Positions 19,936-31,217 of a stretch of DNA of 64,000 nucleotides are shown one piece after another. A model generated the notes under the pieces. That model was given only the letters and a program-made list of their open reading frames with translations, searched no databases and was not told where the DNA came from. The position numbers were made by a program, and so were the translations under genes. Origin of the DNA: Deinococcus radiophilus (GTDB lineage: Bacteria > Deinococcota > Deinococci > Deinococcales > Deinococcaceae); NCBI RefSeq assembly GCF_020889625.1, contig NZ_CP086380.1, positions 949,001 to 1,013,000 of the forward strand, written 5' to 3'. Positions within the stretch are counted from its first letter, which is position 1; the number at the start of each line of letters is the position of its first letter.

Positions 19936-21321
19936 TTAACTGGCTGCCTCGGCAGGGCTACGGCGGCGCGTCGGGGCCTTGCCCCCACTCCAGGCCACGC
20001 CCACCGCTTCTTCCACGCTGCGGATACCGGCCACACCGTCCAGGCCGGGCGGCACGATCAGGCGTTGGTACCCGGCGCGGCGGGCTTCCTCGGCGCGGCG
20101 CCCGCTGGCGGTGGTGGAACGGACCTCGCCGGCCAGGCCCACCTCACCGAACACGGCCACGTTCTCGGCCAGCGGGCGCCCCACCACGGCCGAGTACACC
20201 GCCAGCGCGGCGGCCAGGTCCAGGCCGGGGTCGGCCACCTTGAGGCCGCCGGCCAGGTTCACGTAGATGTCCAGCCCGCCCAGCGTCAGGTCCAGCCGGC
20301 GTTCCAGCACGGCCAGCACCACGTCCACCCGGCGCGGGTCCAGGCCCACCACCACCCGGCGCGGGTTGGGAAAGGGCGTCTTGGCGGCCAGGGCCTGCAC
20401 TTCCAGCAGCATGGGCCGCTGCCCGTCGATGGTGGCGGCCACCACGCTGCCCGGCACGCCGACGGGGCGCTCGGCCAGGAAGGCGGCGCTGGGGTTCTCC
20501 ACCGCGATCAGCCCCTCGCCGCGCATCTCGAACACGCCCAGTTCGCCGGCCTGCCCGAAGCGGTTCTTGACCGACCGCAGCAGCCGGAAAGCCCCCACCG
20601 ATTCCAGAAATATGGTGGTGTCCACGATGTGCTCGATGACCTTGGGGCCGGCCACGGTGCCTTCCTTGGTCACGTGGCCCACCAGCACGGTGGCGGTGCC
20701 GGTTTCCTTGGCGGCGCGGGTCAGGACGGCGGTGCCCTCGCGCACCTGAGCGATGCCGCCGCTGACGCCGTCGCCCTCGGCCACGACGGTCTGGATAGAG
20801 TCCACGATGCACAGCGCCGGCCGGTGTTCTTCCATCAGCGCGGCCACATGCTCGGCGCGGGTGTCGCGGGTGAGCTGAATCTCGCCGGCCACGCCCAGGC
20901 GGTCGGCCCGCAGGCGAATCTGCTCCAGCGATTCCTCGCCGGCCACGTACAGCACGGCGCCGCCGCTGCGGGCAATCCGGTCGGCCACCTGCAGCAGCAG
21001 CGTGGACTTGCCGATGCCCGGCTCACCGCCGATGAGGGTTACGCCGCCCGCCACCAGCCCGCCGCCCAGCACGCGGTCCAGCTCCGGGATACCGCTGGAC
21101 GTGCGGGGTTCCTCGCGCCGGCCCACGCTGCTGAGCGCCGTGACCTGGCCGCCCTTGATGCCGCCGTAGGCCCCGCCCAGGCTGGAGCGCCCGCTCACGG
21201 CCGGCTTGTCCTCCACTTCCTCGAAGGAGTTCCAGGCTTGGCAGTTGGGACAGCGGCCCAGCGGCTTGGCCGACTGGTAGCCGCAGCTCTGGCAGATGTA
21301 CTGCGTCTTGCTACGGGCCAT
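19936..21321 (-). CDS. radA: DNA repair protein RadA
   Basis: A 461-residue RadA (Sms), a RecA-related branch-migration ATPase in recombinational repair. It begins [16 protein letters not shown] with four zinc-finger cysteines (10, 13, 24, 27), then a Walker [13 protein letters not shown], the RadA-specific KNRFG motif and a C-terminal Lon-like domain ([12 protein letters not shown] ... [11 protein letters not shown]). The frame is open upstream, but the zinc finger fixes the start at ATG 21321. This ATG shares one base with the stop of the DUF2087 gene (TGATG), so the two are coupled. Confidence 0.95.
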   Translation of the reverse strand: MARSKTQYICQSCGYQSAKPLGRCPNCQAWNSFEEVEDKPAVSGRSSLGGAYGGIKGGQVTALSSVGRREEPRTSSGIPELDRVLGGGLVAGGVTLIGGEPGIGKSTLLLQVADRIARSGGAVLYVAGEESLEQIRLRADRLGVAGEIQLTRDTRAEHVAALMEEHRPALCIVDSIQTVVAEGDGVSGGIAQVREGTAVLTRAAKETGTATVLVGHVTKEGTVAGPKVIEHIVDTTIFLESVGAFRLLRSVKNRFGQAGELGVFEMRGEGLIAVENPSAAFLAERPVGVPGSVVAATIDGQRPMLLEVQALAAKTPFPNPRRVVVGLDPRRVDVVLAVLERRLDLTLGGLDIYVNLAGGLKVADPGLDLAAALAVYSAVVGRPLAENVAVFGEVGLAGEVRSTTASGRRAEEARRAGYQRLIVPPGLDGVAGIRSVEEAVGVAWSGGKAPTRRRSPAEAAS

Positions 21322-21620
21322 CAACCCTCCCGCGTGGGGGTGTTGGCTCCGGTGGGGCGGCTGTCGGCCCGCCAGTAGCCCTGCTCGCCCCCGGTCAGAT
21401 ACTCGCCGTCCAGCAGCTCGGTCAGCAGGGTGGCTTCCAGCGATTCGTCGGCGTGGTCGCGCAGCATGACGCCGACTTCCTGCGGCGAGTAGACGCGGCC
21501 CGACTCGAACAGGTCGGTCAGGTGGTTGAGAATCGCCATCTGGTGCTGGGCGCGGCGGTCGCTGGGCCAGGAGGTGATGCGGCCGAAGTCGTCGGTAAAT
21601 CCATCGAAGCTCTTGAACAT
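21321..21620 (-). CDS. DUF2087 domain protein upstream of radA
   Basis: A 99-residue protein matching the DUF2087 pattern: [27 protein letters not shown], then [19 protein letters not shown]. The fold is probably a small winged helix, in other proteins often joined to an HTH regulator; here it stands alone. Start ATG 21620 has TAGCAT (21627-21632) 6 nt upstream with no ribosome binding site, so this leaderless promoter also drives radA. Role unknown. Confidence 0.75.
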   Translation of the reverse strand: MFKSFDGFTDDFGRITSWPSDRRAQHQMAILNHLTDLFESGRVYSPQEVGVMLRDHADESLEATLLTELLDGEYLTGGEQGYWRADSRPTGANTPTREG

Positions 21621-21678
21621 CCGCCCATGCTAGCGGCTCGGCGGCGGCGCGAAGGTGGGCCGGCGCCTGCGCCCCCAC

Positions 21679-22071
21679 TCAGCGGCGCAGGCGGCAGCCG
21701 GCCAGCAGCGGGGCCGTCTCGCCGCTGGCCGGGTGGTAGACGCTCAGGGTGCCTTCTCCCTGGTGTTCCCACCACTCCAGGCCCGATGCGGTATCCAGCC
21801 CGGCCAGCCCCACATAGCGGCTCCCACTGGCGCTGACCGCCGGGGCCAGGCCATAGTTCTGCCCCTGGTATCGCAGCACCACAAAAGTCAGATCGTGGGC
21901 CTGGACGTAACGCACCAAGACACGGCCGCCCTGACACTGTATCCAGGTGAAAGCGGGCTGGACAGCAACCGGCGGCGCTCCAGCCCCCCCGGCCAGGGCG
22001 GTGCCCCCCAGGAGAGCGGGGCTGCTCAGCAGGGCAGCGGCCATCAGCGTGCGGAACAGTTGGGTGAACAT
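21679..22071 (-). CDS. MliC/PliC-like putative lysozyme inhibitor, exported
   Basis: A 130-residue protein with a signal peptide (residues 1 to about 28, Ala-rich cleavage region). The mature part has [14 protein letters not shown], an [14 protein letters not shown] segment and a final Cys, the pattern of MliC/PliC domains that insert into the active site of C-type lysozymes; the SASGxxY loop is the inhibitory one in that family. No lipobox is visible, so it should be periplasmic or secreted. Start ATG 22071 has TATACT (22078-22083) 6 nt upstream, leaderless. Divergent from proC. Confidence 0.7.
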   Translation of the reverse strand: MFTQLFRTLMAAALLSSPALLGGTALAGGAGAPPVAVQPAFTWIQCQGGRVLVRYVQAHDLTFVVLRYQGQNYGLAPAVSASGSRYVGLAGLDTASGLEWWEHQGEGTLSVYHPASGETAPLLAGCRLRR

Positions 22072-22160
22072 GGAAGCAGTATAGGCCTTTCCTGGCCTGC
22101 CGTGGCGCTCCCCGCACCCACCCGACTGTTCCGCACCCCTGGCTGCCTATACTGCCCCCT

Positions 22161-22967
22161 ATGAAACTGGCACTCATCGGAACCGGCAAGCTGGGCTGTG
22201 CGCTGCTGACCGGACTGTTTCAGCGGGGCGTGCTGGCGCCGCAGGACGTGGGCCTGCTGAGCCGCGACGCCCACAAGACCTGTCAGGTGGCCGGGCGCTT
22301 TGGTGCGCCGGTCATCGGGCGCGGGGACCTGGCCGGGGCCGAGTACATCCTGCTGTGTGTGCAGCCGGGAGCCTTTCAGGAGGTGGCCGGCTGGGCGGGC
22401 GGGCACAGTGCGGGGTACATCAGCACGCTGGCGGGCGTGACCACCGGCACCCTCAGCAGATGCCTGGGCAGCGAGCGGGCCGTGCGGGCCATGCCCAGCC
22501 TGGCCGCCACCATCGGGCGCTCGCAGACGGCCCTGACCGCCACCCCCGGCGCCGAGGCGGCCGGCGACCTGGCCTTCGCGCAGGGGCTGTTCGGCGCGGT
22601 GGGCGACACCTACCGGATTCCCGAACACCTGTTCGACACCTTTACCGGCATGAGCGCCAGCGGCCTGGCCTACGCCGCCGTGTTCGCTGAGGCGCTGGCC
22701 GACGGCGGCGTCCGCATGGGACTGCCCCGGCCGCTGGCCAACGAACTGGCCCAGAAGCTGCTGGTGTCGGGCGGCGAACTGCTGGCCGAGCGGCCCCACC
22801 CCGCCATGCTCAAGGACGAGGTGTGCAGCCCCGGCGGCACCACCATCGCGGGCATCCGGGCACTGGAAGGCGGCAACTTCCGCCGCAGCGTGATCGACGC
22901 CGTGGAGGCTGCTACCCGGCGCGGCCACGAGCTGGGGCGCGGGGAGCGGGAAACGGGCGACAGCTAG
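22161..22967 (+). CDS. proC: Pyrroline-5-carboxylate reductase
   Basis: A 268-residue ProC, the last enzyme of proline synthesis, reducing pyrroline-5-carboxylate with NAD(P)H. The Rossmann motif [11 protein letters not shown] is at the N-terminus, [10 protein letters not shown] matches the conserved central PN/S segment, and the C-terminal [19 protein letters not shown] signature is intact. Start ATG 22161 follows a perfect TATACT -10 box (22148-22153) by 7 nt, with no ribosome binding site. A terminator hairpin follows. Confidence 0.92.
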   Translation: MKLALIGTGKLGCALLTGLFQRGVLAPQDVGLLSRDAHKTCQVAGRFGAPVIGRGDLAGAEYILLCVQPGAFQEVAGWAGGHSAGYISTLAGVTTGTLSRCLGSERAVRAMPSLAATIGRSQTALTATPGAEAAGDLAFAQGLFGAVGDTYRIPEHLFDTFTGMSASGLAYAAVFAEALADGGVRMGLPRPLANELAQKLLVSGGELLAERPHPAMLKDEVCSPGGTTIAGIRALEGGNFRRSVIDAVEAATRRGHELGRGERETGDS

Positions 22968-22970
22968 GCG

Positions 22971-23004
22971 GCAGGCCCGCCCCCCGGTTGGGAAGCGGGC
23001 CTGC
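22971..23004. terminator. Terminator hairpin between convergent proC and Clp ATPase genes
   Basis: A perfect 10-bp stem, GCAGGCCCGC and GCGGGCCTGC, with a 14-nt loop. There is little U-run on either side, so the strength is uncertain. Confidence 0.55.
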
Positions 23005-23034
23005 GCCTTGTCTGAGCTCCGGCGGTTCAGGTTC

Positions 23035-25289
<2,255 letters not shown>

Positions 25290-25293
<4 letters not shown>

Positions 25294-25349
25294 CGGATTC
25301 CTTTCCGCTCGGCACTGGCAGCGTACGTGCCAGGAACTTGCAGTGACAT
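25290..25349 (-). CDS. Candidate leaderless 19-codon leader ORF of Clp ATPase gene
   Basis: On the minus strand a -10 box TAAACT (25355-25360) is followed 5 nt later by ATG 25349. The frame encodes 19 residues beginning MSLQVPG and ends TGA at 25292-25290, overlapping the Clp ATG as ATGA. An AAAGGAA element inside it precedes the Clp start. Transcription from this box would give an mRNA that starts on this mini-ORF, with the ATPase translated by re-initiation. Not proven to be translated. Confidence 0.4.
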
Positions 25350-25469
25350 TCCTCAGTTTAGCGGCCGGCTGGCGGGGACGGCTGTTCAGCCGGCACGTTT
25401 TCGGAAGAGACCGGAAGAGAAAGGGGGGGGAAATGGCGCGGCCCCGGCAGTCCCCTTTAGACTGCTGCC

Positions 25470-26582
25470 ATGCCGCTGATTTTCGTGCATGGAGTCGCCG
25501 TCCGCGAGGAAGACGGGCCGGAATGGGCCACCCTGCACCAGATGACCCACGGCACCGAGTGGCCGGCCATCGAGGCGCTGCTGCGCGAGCATGTGGCCCC
25601 GGTGCTGCGCCCGGACGCCCCGCAGGACGCGGCGCTGGAGTGGCTGTACTGGGGCGACCTGGGCGCCCGCTACACCAACGGGGGCCGCTTCCGGGGCGCC
25701 CTGGACCCGCAGTCCCCCCGGCTGGAGCGCCCGCTGGACATCTCCCCGGCCGAGCTGGCCCAGTGGTTGGAAGACGCCCTGCTGCCCTCTACCGCTGCCG
25801 AGCTGTGGCCCGCCACCATCGAGGCGGCCGCCTCCACCGCCCGCGACGAGAACGTGCGGACGATGGCCGCCGCCCTGCCGCTGCCGGCGCAGGCCGAGGT
25901 GCTGCTGGCGGCCGTGGAGGCGCGGCGCCGGGGGCACGCCTTTTTGCCGGCGCGGCTGCCGGCGGCCCTACAGACACGGCGCCGGCAGCAGCTTCAGCGC
26001 ACCTTGCGCCAGGTACGGCGGCCACTGGAGGACTTCGTGCCCATTTTCATGGGTGACGCGCTCACCTACCTGAACGGCCGGGGAACCCCGCAGCAGCCGG
26101 GGCCGGTGCCGCAGCGCCTCCTGACCGCGCTGTGCCGGGCGCAGGCCCAGGCCGCTGGGGGTGAACCACTCGTCATCGTCAGCCACAGCCTGGGCTGTCA
26201 GCTGGTCTACGACGTGCTGAGCAGCGTCCTGCCGGCCCAGCCGGACCTGGCAGAGCTGCGGGTGGACCTGTGGTGCGCGGTGGGCAGCCAGCTGGGGCTG
26301 TTCAAGGAGCTGGGCCTGATGCTGGAAGACAGCCTGCCGGCGCCGCAGGAGCCGCAGCGGAAGCTGAGCGACCACCTGGGCTACCTCTGGAACGTGTGGA
26401 GCTACTCGGACCTGCTCAGCTTCCGCACCGAGGGCGTGATTCCCGGCGCCCACGACGCTCCCTTTCCGCTGCCGGGCCACCTGCGCGGCGACCACCTGGC
26501 CTACTTGCAGCGCCCGGTGTTCTACGCGGCGCTGGCGGCCAAGCTGCGCTCGCGGCTGGAAGCCCCCGCCGGGGACAGCTGA
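25470..26582 (+). CDS. Alpha/beta hydrolase fold protein (lipase-like)
   Basis: A 370-residue protein beginning LIFVHGVAV (oxyanion-hole HG motif) with the nucleophile elbow SHSLG in VIVSHSLGCQLVYDVL near residue 237. No signal peptide. The region between (about 60-200) is an Ala/Arg-rich helical insert. A His near the C-terminus (DHLAYLQRP) could complete the triad. Substrate unknown. Start ATG 25470 follows TAGACT (25458-25463) by 6 nt, leaderless. It stands alone between the Clp ATPase and the convergent FAH gene. Confidence 0.7.
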   Translation: MPLIFVHGVAVREEDGPEWATLHQMTHGTEWPAIEALLREHVAPVLRPDAPQDAALEWLYWGDLGARYTNGGRFRGALDPQSPRLERPLDISPAELAQWLEDALLPSTAAELWPATIEAAASTARDENVRTMAAALPLPAQAEVLLAAVEARRRGHAFLPARLPAALQTRRRQQLQRTLRQVRRPLEDFVPIFMGDALTYLNGRGTPQQPGPVPQRLLTALCRAQAQAAGGEPLVIVSHSLGCQLVYDVLSSVLPAQPDLAELRVDLWCAVGSQLGLFKELGLMLEDSLPAPQEPQRKLSDHLGYLWNVWSYSDLLSFRTEGVIPGAHDAPFPLPGHLRGDHLAYLQRPVFYAALAAKLRSRLEAPAGDS

Positions 26583-26654
26583 GCGACGGCACAGCCGGCA
26601 TGGGGCAAGGCACCGCTGCCAGCGGGCCAACAGCTGTCAGACGCCCCGCACCCG

Positions 26655-27428
26655 TCAGACGATGCGGGTCTGCAACACGCCTATGCCCTCGACCTCGACC
26701 TCGACCGTGTCGCCGCGTTCCAGCGGGCCGACGCCTTCTGGCGTGCCGGTCAGGACCACGTCGCCGGGCTCCAGGGTCACGTAGCGGCTTACGTACACCA
26801 GCACCTGCACGGGGTCGAAAATCATGTGCGAGGTGCGGCTGTCCTGCTTGACCGCCCCGTTCACGCGGGTCTGGATGTGCAGGTCGGTGGGGGTCAGCCC
26901 GGTTTCCAGCCAGAGCCCCAGCGGGCAGAAGCGGTCGGCCGCCTTGGCGCGGAACCACTGCAGGTCCTCGCGCTGCTTGTCGCGGGCGGTCAGGTCCAGG
27001 CCGCAGGTGTAGCCCAGCACGGCCCCCAGCGCTTCGGCGGCTCCCAGGTTCTTGCAGCGTTGACCAATCACCAACGCCAGCTCGCCTTCAAAGTGAAAGT
27101 TCTCAGTCCACTCGGGATAGGCCACGCTGCCACCTGGCTCGGCCAGCGCGTTGGGGCCTTTGAGGAAGATGCCCGGTTCCAGCGGCAGATCCTCGCCACC
27201 CGCCCCAGCATGGCCCATCTCGCGGATGTGATCGGCGTAATTGCGCCCGACACAGACGATCTTGCTGGGGGTCGCAGGCGGCAGCAGCTGCGCGGCGTCA
27301 AAAGGCACGCTGCGGCCCGCGTCGCTGAAGCCACTGTCACCCAGTACGCCTGCCAAGAGGTGAACCGTCTCGCCGTCCAGGCGGCCCCAATGGGCTTGTC
27401 CGTCTGCCATGATTCTGACCAGTTGCAT
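26655..27428 (-). CDS. Fumarylacetoacetate hydrolase family protein
   Basis: A 257-residue FAH-fold enzyme, usually a hydrolase, isomerase or decarboxylase of 2-oxo acids in aromatic breakdown. It has [16 protein letters not shown], then the metal-binding acids in [12 protein letters not shown] and [16 protein letters not shown], and the C-terminal [17 protein letters not shown]. The open frame extends to 27440, but ATG 27428 is preferred because TATGCT (27436-27441) lies 7 nt upstream. It is divergent from the aminotransferase with an 88-bp gap. Exact substrate not deducible. Confidence 0.87.
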   Translation of the reverse strand: MQLVRIMADGQAHWGRLDGETVHLLAGVLGDSGFSDAGRSVPFDAAQLLPPATPSKIVCVGRNYADHIREMGHAGAGGEDLPLEPGIFLKGPNALAEPGGSVAYPEWTENFHFEGELALVIGQRCKNLGAAEALGAVLGYTCGLDLTARDKQREDLQWFRAKAADRFCPLGLWLETGLTPTDLHIQTRVNGAVKQDSRTSHMIFDPVQVLVYVSRYVTLEPGDVVLTGTPEGVGPLERGDTVEVEVEGIGVLQTRIV

Positions 27429-27516
27429 GAGGGGCAGCATAGTGCAGCCAGCAGGCCGGGCGTCCCCTCATGCCCGTTACAGCGGGCCAGCCCACGCAGG
27501 CGCTAGACTTCTGCCC

Positions 27517-28974
27517 ATGACGACAACCACGAAGCTGATTCCTGTCCAGGACGTTCTGGATGACCGGCTCCGCCCGCAACAAGTCCGTGACCTGGAACTG
27601 CGCCACGGCAACGAGGAATTGCTGTACGGCCTGGACTTGCTGGGGGTGGCTGGGCCTTTTCGCCGCCTGAGTCCCTGGGAGCTGGAAGATGTGGGCGGCC
27701 AGCGGATGATCATGGCAGCCAGCTACGCGGCAACACCGTTTGGCGAGATGCACCCGGAACTGACCGAATTTGTGACCGAGTTCATGGCGAAAAACCGGGC
27801 CATGACCCTGCCGCAACAAAGCCTCAGCCCTTGGCGGGCCGCGCTGGAAGCCAATCTGGTGGCTCTGCTGGCCTCGCAGCTGCCCAGTCACGCAGACAGT
27901 CAGGTGTTTTTCTGCTCATCCGGCACCGAGGCCGTAGAGGGCGCACTGAAGTTCGCCAAAGCCTGGCGGCCCAACGCCAGCTACTTCATTTCGTTCAAAG
28001 CGGCCTACCACGGCAAAACCTACGGCAGCCTCAGCCTGACGCCCAACCCGGAATATCAGGACATCTTCCGGCCGTTGGTGCCGGGCGCCCTGACCAGCCC
28101 ATATGGGGATCTTGAGGCGCTGCGAACCCTGCTGCGCCGGGTCGGACCCAAGAATGTCGCGGCGATCATCGTGGAGCCGATCCAGGGCGAGGGCGGCGTG
28201 ATTCTTCCCCCGACCGGCTTTCTGCGCGGCGTGTCAGACCTCTGCCGCGAGCACGGCATCGTCAGCATTGCCGACGAAATTCAGACCGGACTGGGCCGCA
28301 CCGGCCACTGGTTCGAGTCAGCAGCGCAGGGCATGGACCCCGATATCGTCACCCTGGCCAAGCCGCTGGGGGGCGGCCTCACGGCAGTGGGCGCCACCAT
28401 CGTCCGTCACGGCATCTACAAGAAGATGCTGGGCGGCCTGAGCTCCAAACGCCACTCCAACACTTTCGGCGGCGGAGCGCTCAGCATGGCCGTGGCCCTC
28501 AAGTCGCTGGAAATGATCGTGGAAGGCGACCTGCCGGAGCGCTCGCTGAAAATGGGGGCCGAGGGGCTGGAACGCCTGCGCCGCCTGCAGGCGCGTCATC
28601 CAGGGCTAATTCAGGACGTGCGCGGTCAGGGGTTGCTGCTGGCGATGCAGTTTCACCCGATGGTGGGCCTACCGCTGCCAGAGCCGGCCAAGGAACTGGC
28701 CTACGAGGCGACCGCCATCTTGGCGATGCGCGAACTGCACCTCAGCGGCGTCGTGGCCAACCTGAGCCTGAGCAGCAAGCGCACGGTCCGCCTCAGCCCC
28801 GCGCTGAACATCCCTGAGCCGCTGTTCGGAGAATTGATGGACCGGGTGGACGACTTCGCGGAGCGTAATCCTAAGGCCAGCAGCATCATGAGCAATACGC
28901 CGCCCGACCTGCTGGCGCGGCTGGCGGCTTTTGCGGTGAAAAAGCCCAAAAAGCGCACCCCCAGTGACGGCTGA
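27517..28974 (+). CDS. Class III PLP-dependent aminotransferase
   Basis: A 485-residue fold-type I aminotransferase of class III (ornithine/acetylornithine/putrescine type). Motifs: [18 protein letters not shown] (PLP phosphate), [25 protein letters not shown] (PLP Asp) and the lysine in [11 protein letters not shown]. Both ends are longer than in acetylornithine aminotransferase. Start ATG 27517 has TAGACT (27504-27509) 7 nt upstream; the frame open to 27409 is not used. The next gene starts inside its end. Confidence 0.85.
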   Translation: MTTTTKLIPVQDVLDDRLRPQQVRDLELRHGNEELLYGLDLLGVAGPFRRLSPWELEDVGGQRMIMAASYAATPFGEMHPELTEFVTEFMAKNRAMTLPQQSLSPWRAALEANLVALLASQLPSHADSQVFFCSSGTEAVEGALKFAKAWRPNASYFISFKAAYHGKTYGSLSLTPNPEYQDIFRPLVPGALTSPYGDLEALRTLLRRVGPKNVAAIIVEPIQGEGGVILPPTGFLRGVSDLCREHGIVSIADEIQTGLGRTGHWFESAAQGMDPDIVTLAKPLGGGLTAVGATIVRHGIYKKMLGGLSSKRHSNTFGGGALSMAVALKSLEMIVEGDLPERSLKMGAEGLERLRRLQARHPGLIQDVRGQGLLLAMQFHPMVGLPLPEPAKELAYEATAILAMRELHLSGVVANLSLSSKRTVRLSPALNIPEPLFGELMDRVDDFAERNPKASSIMSNTPPDLLARLAAFAVKKPKKRTPSDG

Positions 28975-29467
28975 TCTGCCCAAAACTCCACTGGCCCACA
29001 AGCCTGGCGGCTACCTGGGCTTGGGCAACTATTCCAGCCTGGGCACTTTCTGGCGCTACCTACGTGGGGCTGCTGGCGCGGGCCGAAGGGTCAGTCCGGT
29101 GCGCGGCGACAGCCCGGATACCTGCCGCCGCCGGATCAGCGGATACACCGTGCCCGGCGCTGGTTTCCTGCTGGACACCGTACCGCTGGACCGCGAACTC
29201 ACTGAAGGCTTCGAGACACACCCGGCGTTGCTGGCCTACCTCTCCGGCGACCCTGGCCCGCTGCGCGAGGAGCTGAACGCCCACTACGCGCTGCACACCG
29301 ACTTTGTGCTGGCCCTCACCGCGCGGCGTGAATTGATCGTGCGGCCCGAGTTTGAATTCCGTCCCTCAGACGGCGCGGCCAGCTTGCCGGCGGGCCTGAC
29401 CCTGCGCGGACGGCGCATGAGCAAGGATGAAATCGGGGTCTTGCTCAGTCGGGCGTGTGGGGTCTAG
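28964..29467 (+). CDS. Hypothetical protein, 167 aa
   Basis: A frame from GTG 28964, overlapping the aminotransferase by 11 bp, encoding a soluble protein I do not recognise. It has no signal peptide or obvious motif; the middle ([32 protein letters not shown]) is mildly helical. The tight overlap suggests co-translation with the aminotransferase. Its last 23 bp overlap the convergent membrane-protein gene. Confidence 0.55.
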   Translation: MTADLPKTPLAHKPGGYLGLGNYSSLGTFWRYLRGAAGAGRRVSPVRGDSPDTCRRRISGYTVPGAGFLLDTVPLDRELTEGFETHPALLAYLSGDPGPLREELNAHYALHTDFVLALTARRELIVRPEFEFRPSDGAASLPAGLTLRGRRMSKDEIGVLLSRACGV

Positions 29468-29954
29468 CGCCCGGCTTTTTTGAGCTGATGGGCGGTGAGT
29501 AGCCCAGATAAAGCGGTAGGGCCGCCAAAATGACGCCAGCCAGTAAACCGGCAGCCCAGTGTGCGCTGATGGGCAGAAGCGAGCTGGAACTGACCGCTGG
29601 CACGCTGGAACCCAGGAAGACGATGAAGAAAATATTCCGCAGGCCGCAGAGGTAAAACGCGGCTCCAGCGCCTGTATAAATCAGAGCCAAAACTGCCGCC
29701 AATAATCCGCTGGAGCAGCCTTCCCGCTCCGCGCATACCAGCGCCAGCAGGTCTGGATCAGTGAACATGGACGCCGCAAAGCCAGAAAAAAAAGTGGCTG
29801 AGAATGCGATCAGGAGGTAGAGCAGAAATTGGCCTGCACTCACGTTCCAGAAATCAAAAAAGACGGCCTTTCGCGCCTCCTGCGCCCAGCGCTCATTTCC
29901 CGAAGCCTCCGCCTCATTCAGCATGGTCTGTTTCCAGTCCACCTTCTTGCTCAT
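29445..29954 (-). CDS. Small membrane protein in PadR operon
   Basis: A 169-residue protein with a charged N-terminus (residues 1-35) and about four hydrophobic helices (near 41-64, 83-105, 106-118 and 130-150). Its start overlaps the PadR stop by 4 bp (ATGA), so the two are coupled. PadR genes are often paired with a membrane protein; the function here is unknown. Three closely spaced Cys residues (74, 79 and 102) are present. Confidence 0.7.
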   Translation of the reverse strand: MSKKVDWKQTMLNEAEASGNERWAQEARKAVFFDFWNVSAGQFLLYLLIAFSATFFSGFAASMFTDPDLLALVCAEREGCSSGLLAAVLALIYTGAGAAFYLCGLRNIFFIVFLGSSVPAVSSSSLLPISAHWAAGLLAGVILAALPLYLGYSPPISSKKPGARPHTPD

Positions 29955-30265
29955 ACGGTCACCTTCCCCCTGGCCTGCGCCCCAGCCTGGGCGTCAGCCT
30001 CACGCTGTTCACGGGCCAGTTTCAGGCCAGCGGCGCTCAGGGTGTAGATGTGCCGGGGTGGTTTGCCCTCATGCGGGCTGTCTTGCCACTCGGCACTGAG
30101 CAGGTCACGCTCGTGCAGCCGCTGCAGGATAGGGTACAGCGTGCCGGACTTGAGGGTCGTCGTCTGGCTCAGGTCATAGCCGTAGGTGGGCCGGGGGTAG
30201 GCGTCCAGCAAGGCCAGCAGGACGGCGCAGGTGTGGGGGCTGGGCTTGCGGGTGCGCTTGAACAT
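29951..30265 (-). CDS. PadR family transcriptional regulator (short type)
   Basis: A 104-residue PadR winged helix, essentially the DNA-binding domain only: YGYDLSQTT, SGTLYPILQRLHERDLL and RHIYTLSAAGLKLARE are classic. It is the first gene of a two-gene operon with a membrane protein. The intergenic region to the divergent hydrolase holds two palindromes likely to be its binding sites. No clear ribosome binding site precedes ATG 30265. Confidence 0.88.
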   Translation of the reverse strand: MFKRTRKPSPHTCAVLLALLDAYPRPTYGYDLSQTTTLKSGTLYPILQRLHERDLLSAEWQDSPHEGKPPRHIYTLSAAGLKLAREQREADAQAGAQARGKVTV

Positions 30266-30277
30266 GGCCGCAATTTG

Positions 30278-30315
30278 CTACATATGTAGATTTAAGGGAA
30301 GAGTAGCAATCTACT
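30278..30315. promoter_or_regulatory. Twin palindromes, candidate PadR operators
   Basis: CTACATATGTAG (30278-30289) is a perfect 12-bp palindrome. AGTAG-CAAT-CTACT (30302-30315) is a second inverted repeat whose centre is 25 bp away. Both are built from CTAC and GTAG half-sites with 4-bp spacers. They lie between the PadR start and the rightward -10 box (30333-30338). Confidence 0.6.
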
Positions 30316-30344
30316 TTTGCGGCTTGGAACTCTATGGTGGGGCC

Positions 30345-31217
30345 ATGTTTGAAGGGTTTGAGCTGAGCCACGCGCCGCTGAGCGCCGGAACGGTGCGCGT
30401 CCGCACAGGGGGCAGCGGCCCAGCGCTGCTGCTGCTTCACGGGCATCCACGCACGCACACGACCTGGCACCGGGCCGCGCCGCTGCTCGCCCAGCACTAC
30501 ACCGTGGTCTGCCCGGACCTGCCAGGCTTCGGTCAGTCATTTGTTCCTGCAGACCAGCCGGGGCACGTGGGATCATCCAAGCGGGCCAAGGCAGCCGCCT
30601 TGACCGAACTGATGCATCAACTGGGCCACTCTCACTGGGCGGTCGCCGGGCATGACCGGGGCAGCTACACAGCCCTGCGCATGGCGCTAGATGTTCCGCA
30701 GCATGTGACCCATCTGGCCGTGCTGGACGGAGTGCCGATCGCTGAAGCCCTGGCCCGCGCTGACGCCCGCTTCGCGCAGGAGTGGTGGCACTGGTTTTTC
30801 TTTGCCCAGCCGGACAAACCCGAGCGGGCTATTCTGGCCGACCCGGATGCCTGGTATGGGCACAGCCCGGAGAAAGCAGCGCAGATGGGCCAGGACAATT
30901 ACCAGGATTACCGCGCCGCCATTCACGACCCGGCGGTGATTCACGGCATGGTGGAGGATTACCGCGCCGGACTGGTCACCGACCGCAGCCACGACGAGGC
31001 CGACCGCGCAGCGGGGCGACAGGTCCAGGCCCCCACCCTGGTCCTCTGGGCCGAGCAAGACGACATGGGGCGGCTGTACGGTGATGTGCTGGCGGTCTGG
31101 CGGCTCTGGGTAGCGGGCCACTTGAGTGGGCATAGCCTCCCCTGCGGACATCACATGGCCGAAGAGGCACCCGCAGAGTTGGCGGCAGCCCTGCACCAGT
31201 TTCTAGAGACGAACTAG
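30345..31217 (+). CDS. Haloacetate dehalogenase/epoxide hydrolase-like alpha/beta hydrolase
   Basis: A 290-residue alpha/beta hydrolase with an aspartate nucleophile: Asp104 in AGHDRGSYTAL. HGHPRTHTTWH is the oxyanion region, EWWHWFFFAQPDKPE matches the cap of haloacetate dehalogenases, and GHHMAEEAP carries the catalytic His. Fluoroacetate dehalogenases have a second Arg three residues after the Asp-Arg pair; here it is Tyr108, so haloacetate may not be the substrate. Start ATG 30345 follows TATGGT (30333-30338) by 6 nt, leaderless. Convergent with recQ; the stops overlap by 4 bp. Confidence 0.82.
   Translation: MFEGFELSHAPLSAGTVRVRTGGSGPALLLLHGHPRTHTTWHRAAPLLAQHYTVVCPDLPGFGQSFVPADQPGHVGSSKRAKAAALTELMHQLGHSHWAVAGHDRGSYTALRMALDVPQHVTHLAVLDGVPIAEALARADARFAQEWWHWFFFAQPDKPERAILADPDAWYGHSPEKAAQMGQDNYQDYRAAIHDPAVIHGMVEDYRAGLVTDRSHDEADRAAGRQVQAPTLVLWAEQDDMGRLYGDVLAVWRLWVAGHLSGHSLPCGHHMAEEAPAELAAALHQFLETN

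Noticed and set aside
25300..25360. Heat-shock CIRCE or CtsR operator upstream of the Clp gene
   Set aside because: GGAA-N12-TTCC symmetry is weak and does not match the CIRCE inverted repeat or the CtsR heptad repeat.
26574..26637. GACAGCTG/CAGCTGTC inverted repeat after the alpha/beta hydrolase gene
   Set aside because: Loop of nearly 50 nt and no U-run; probably chance.
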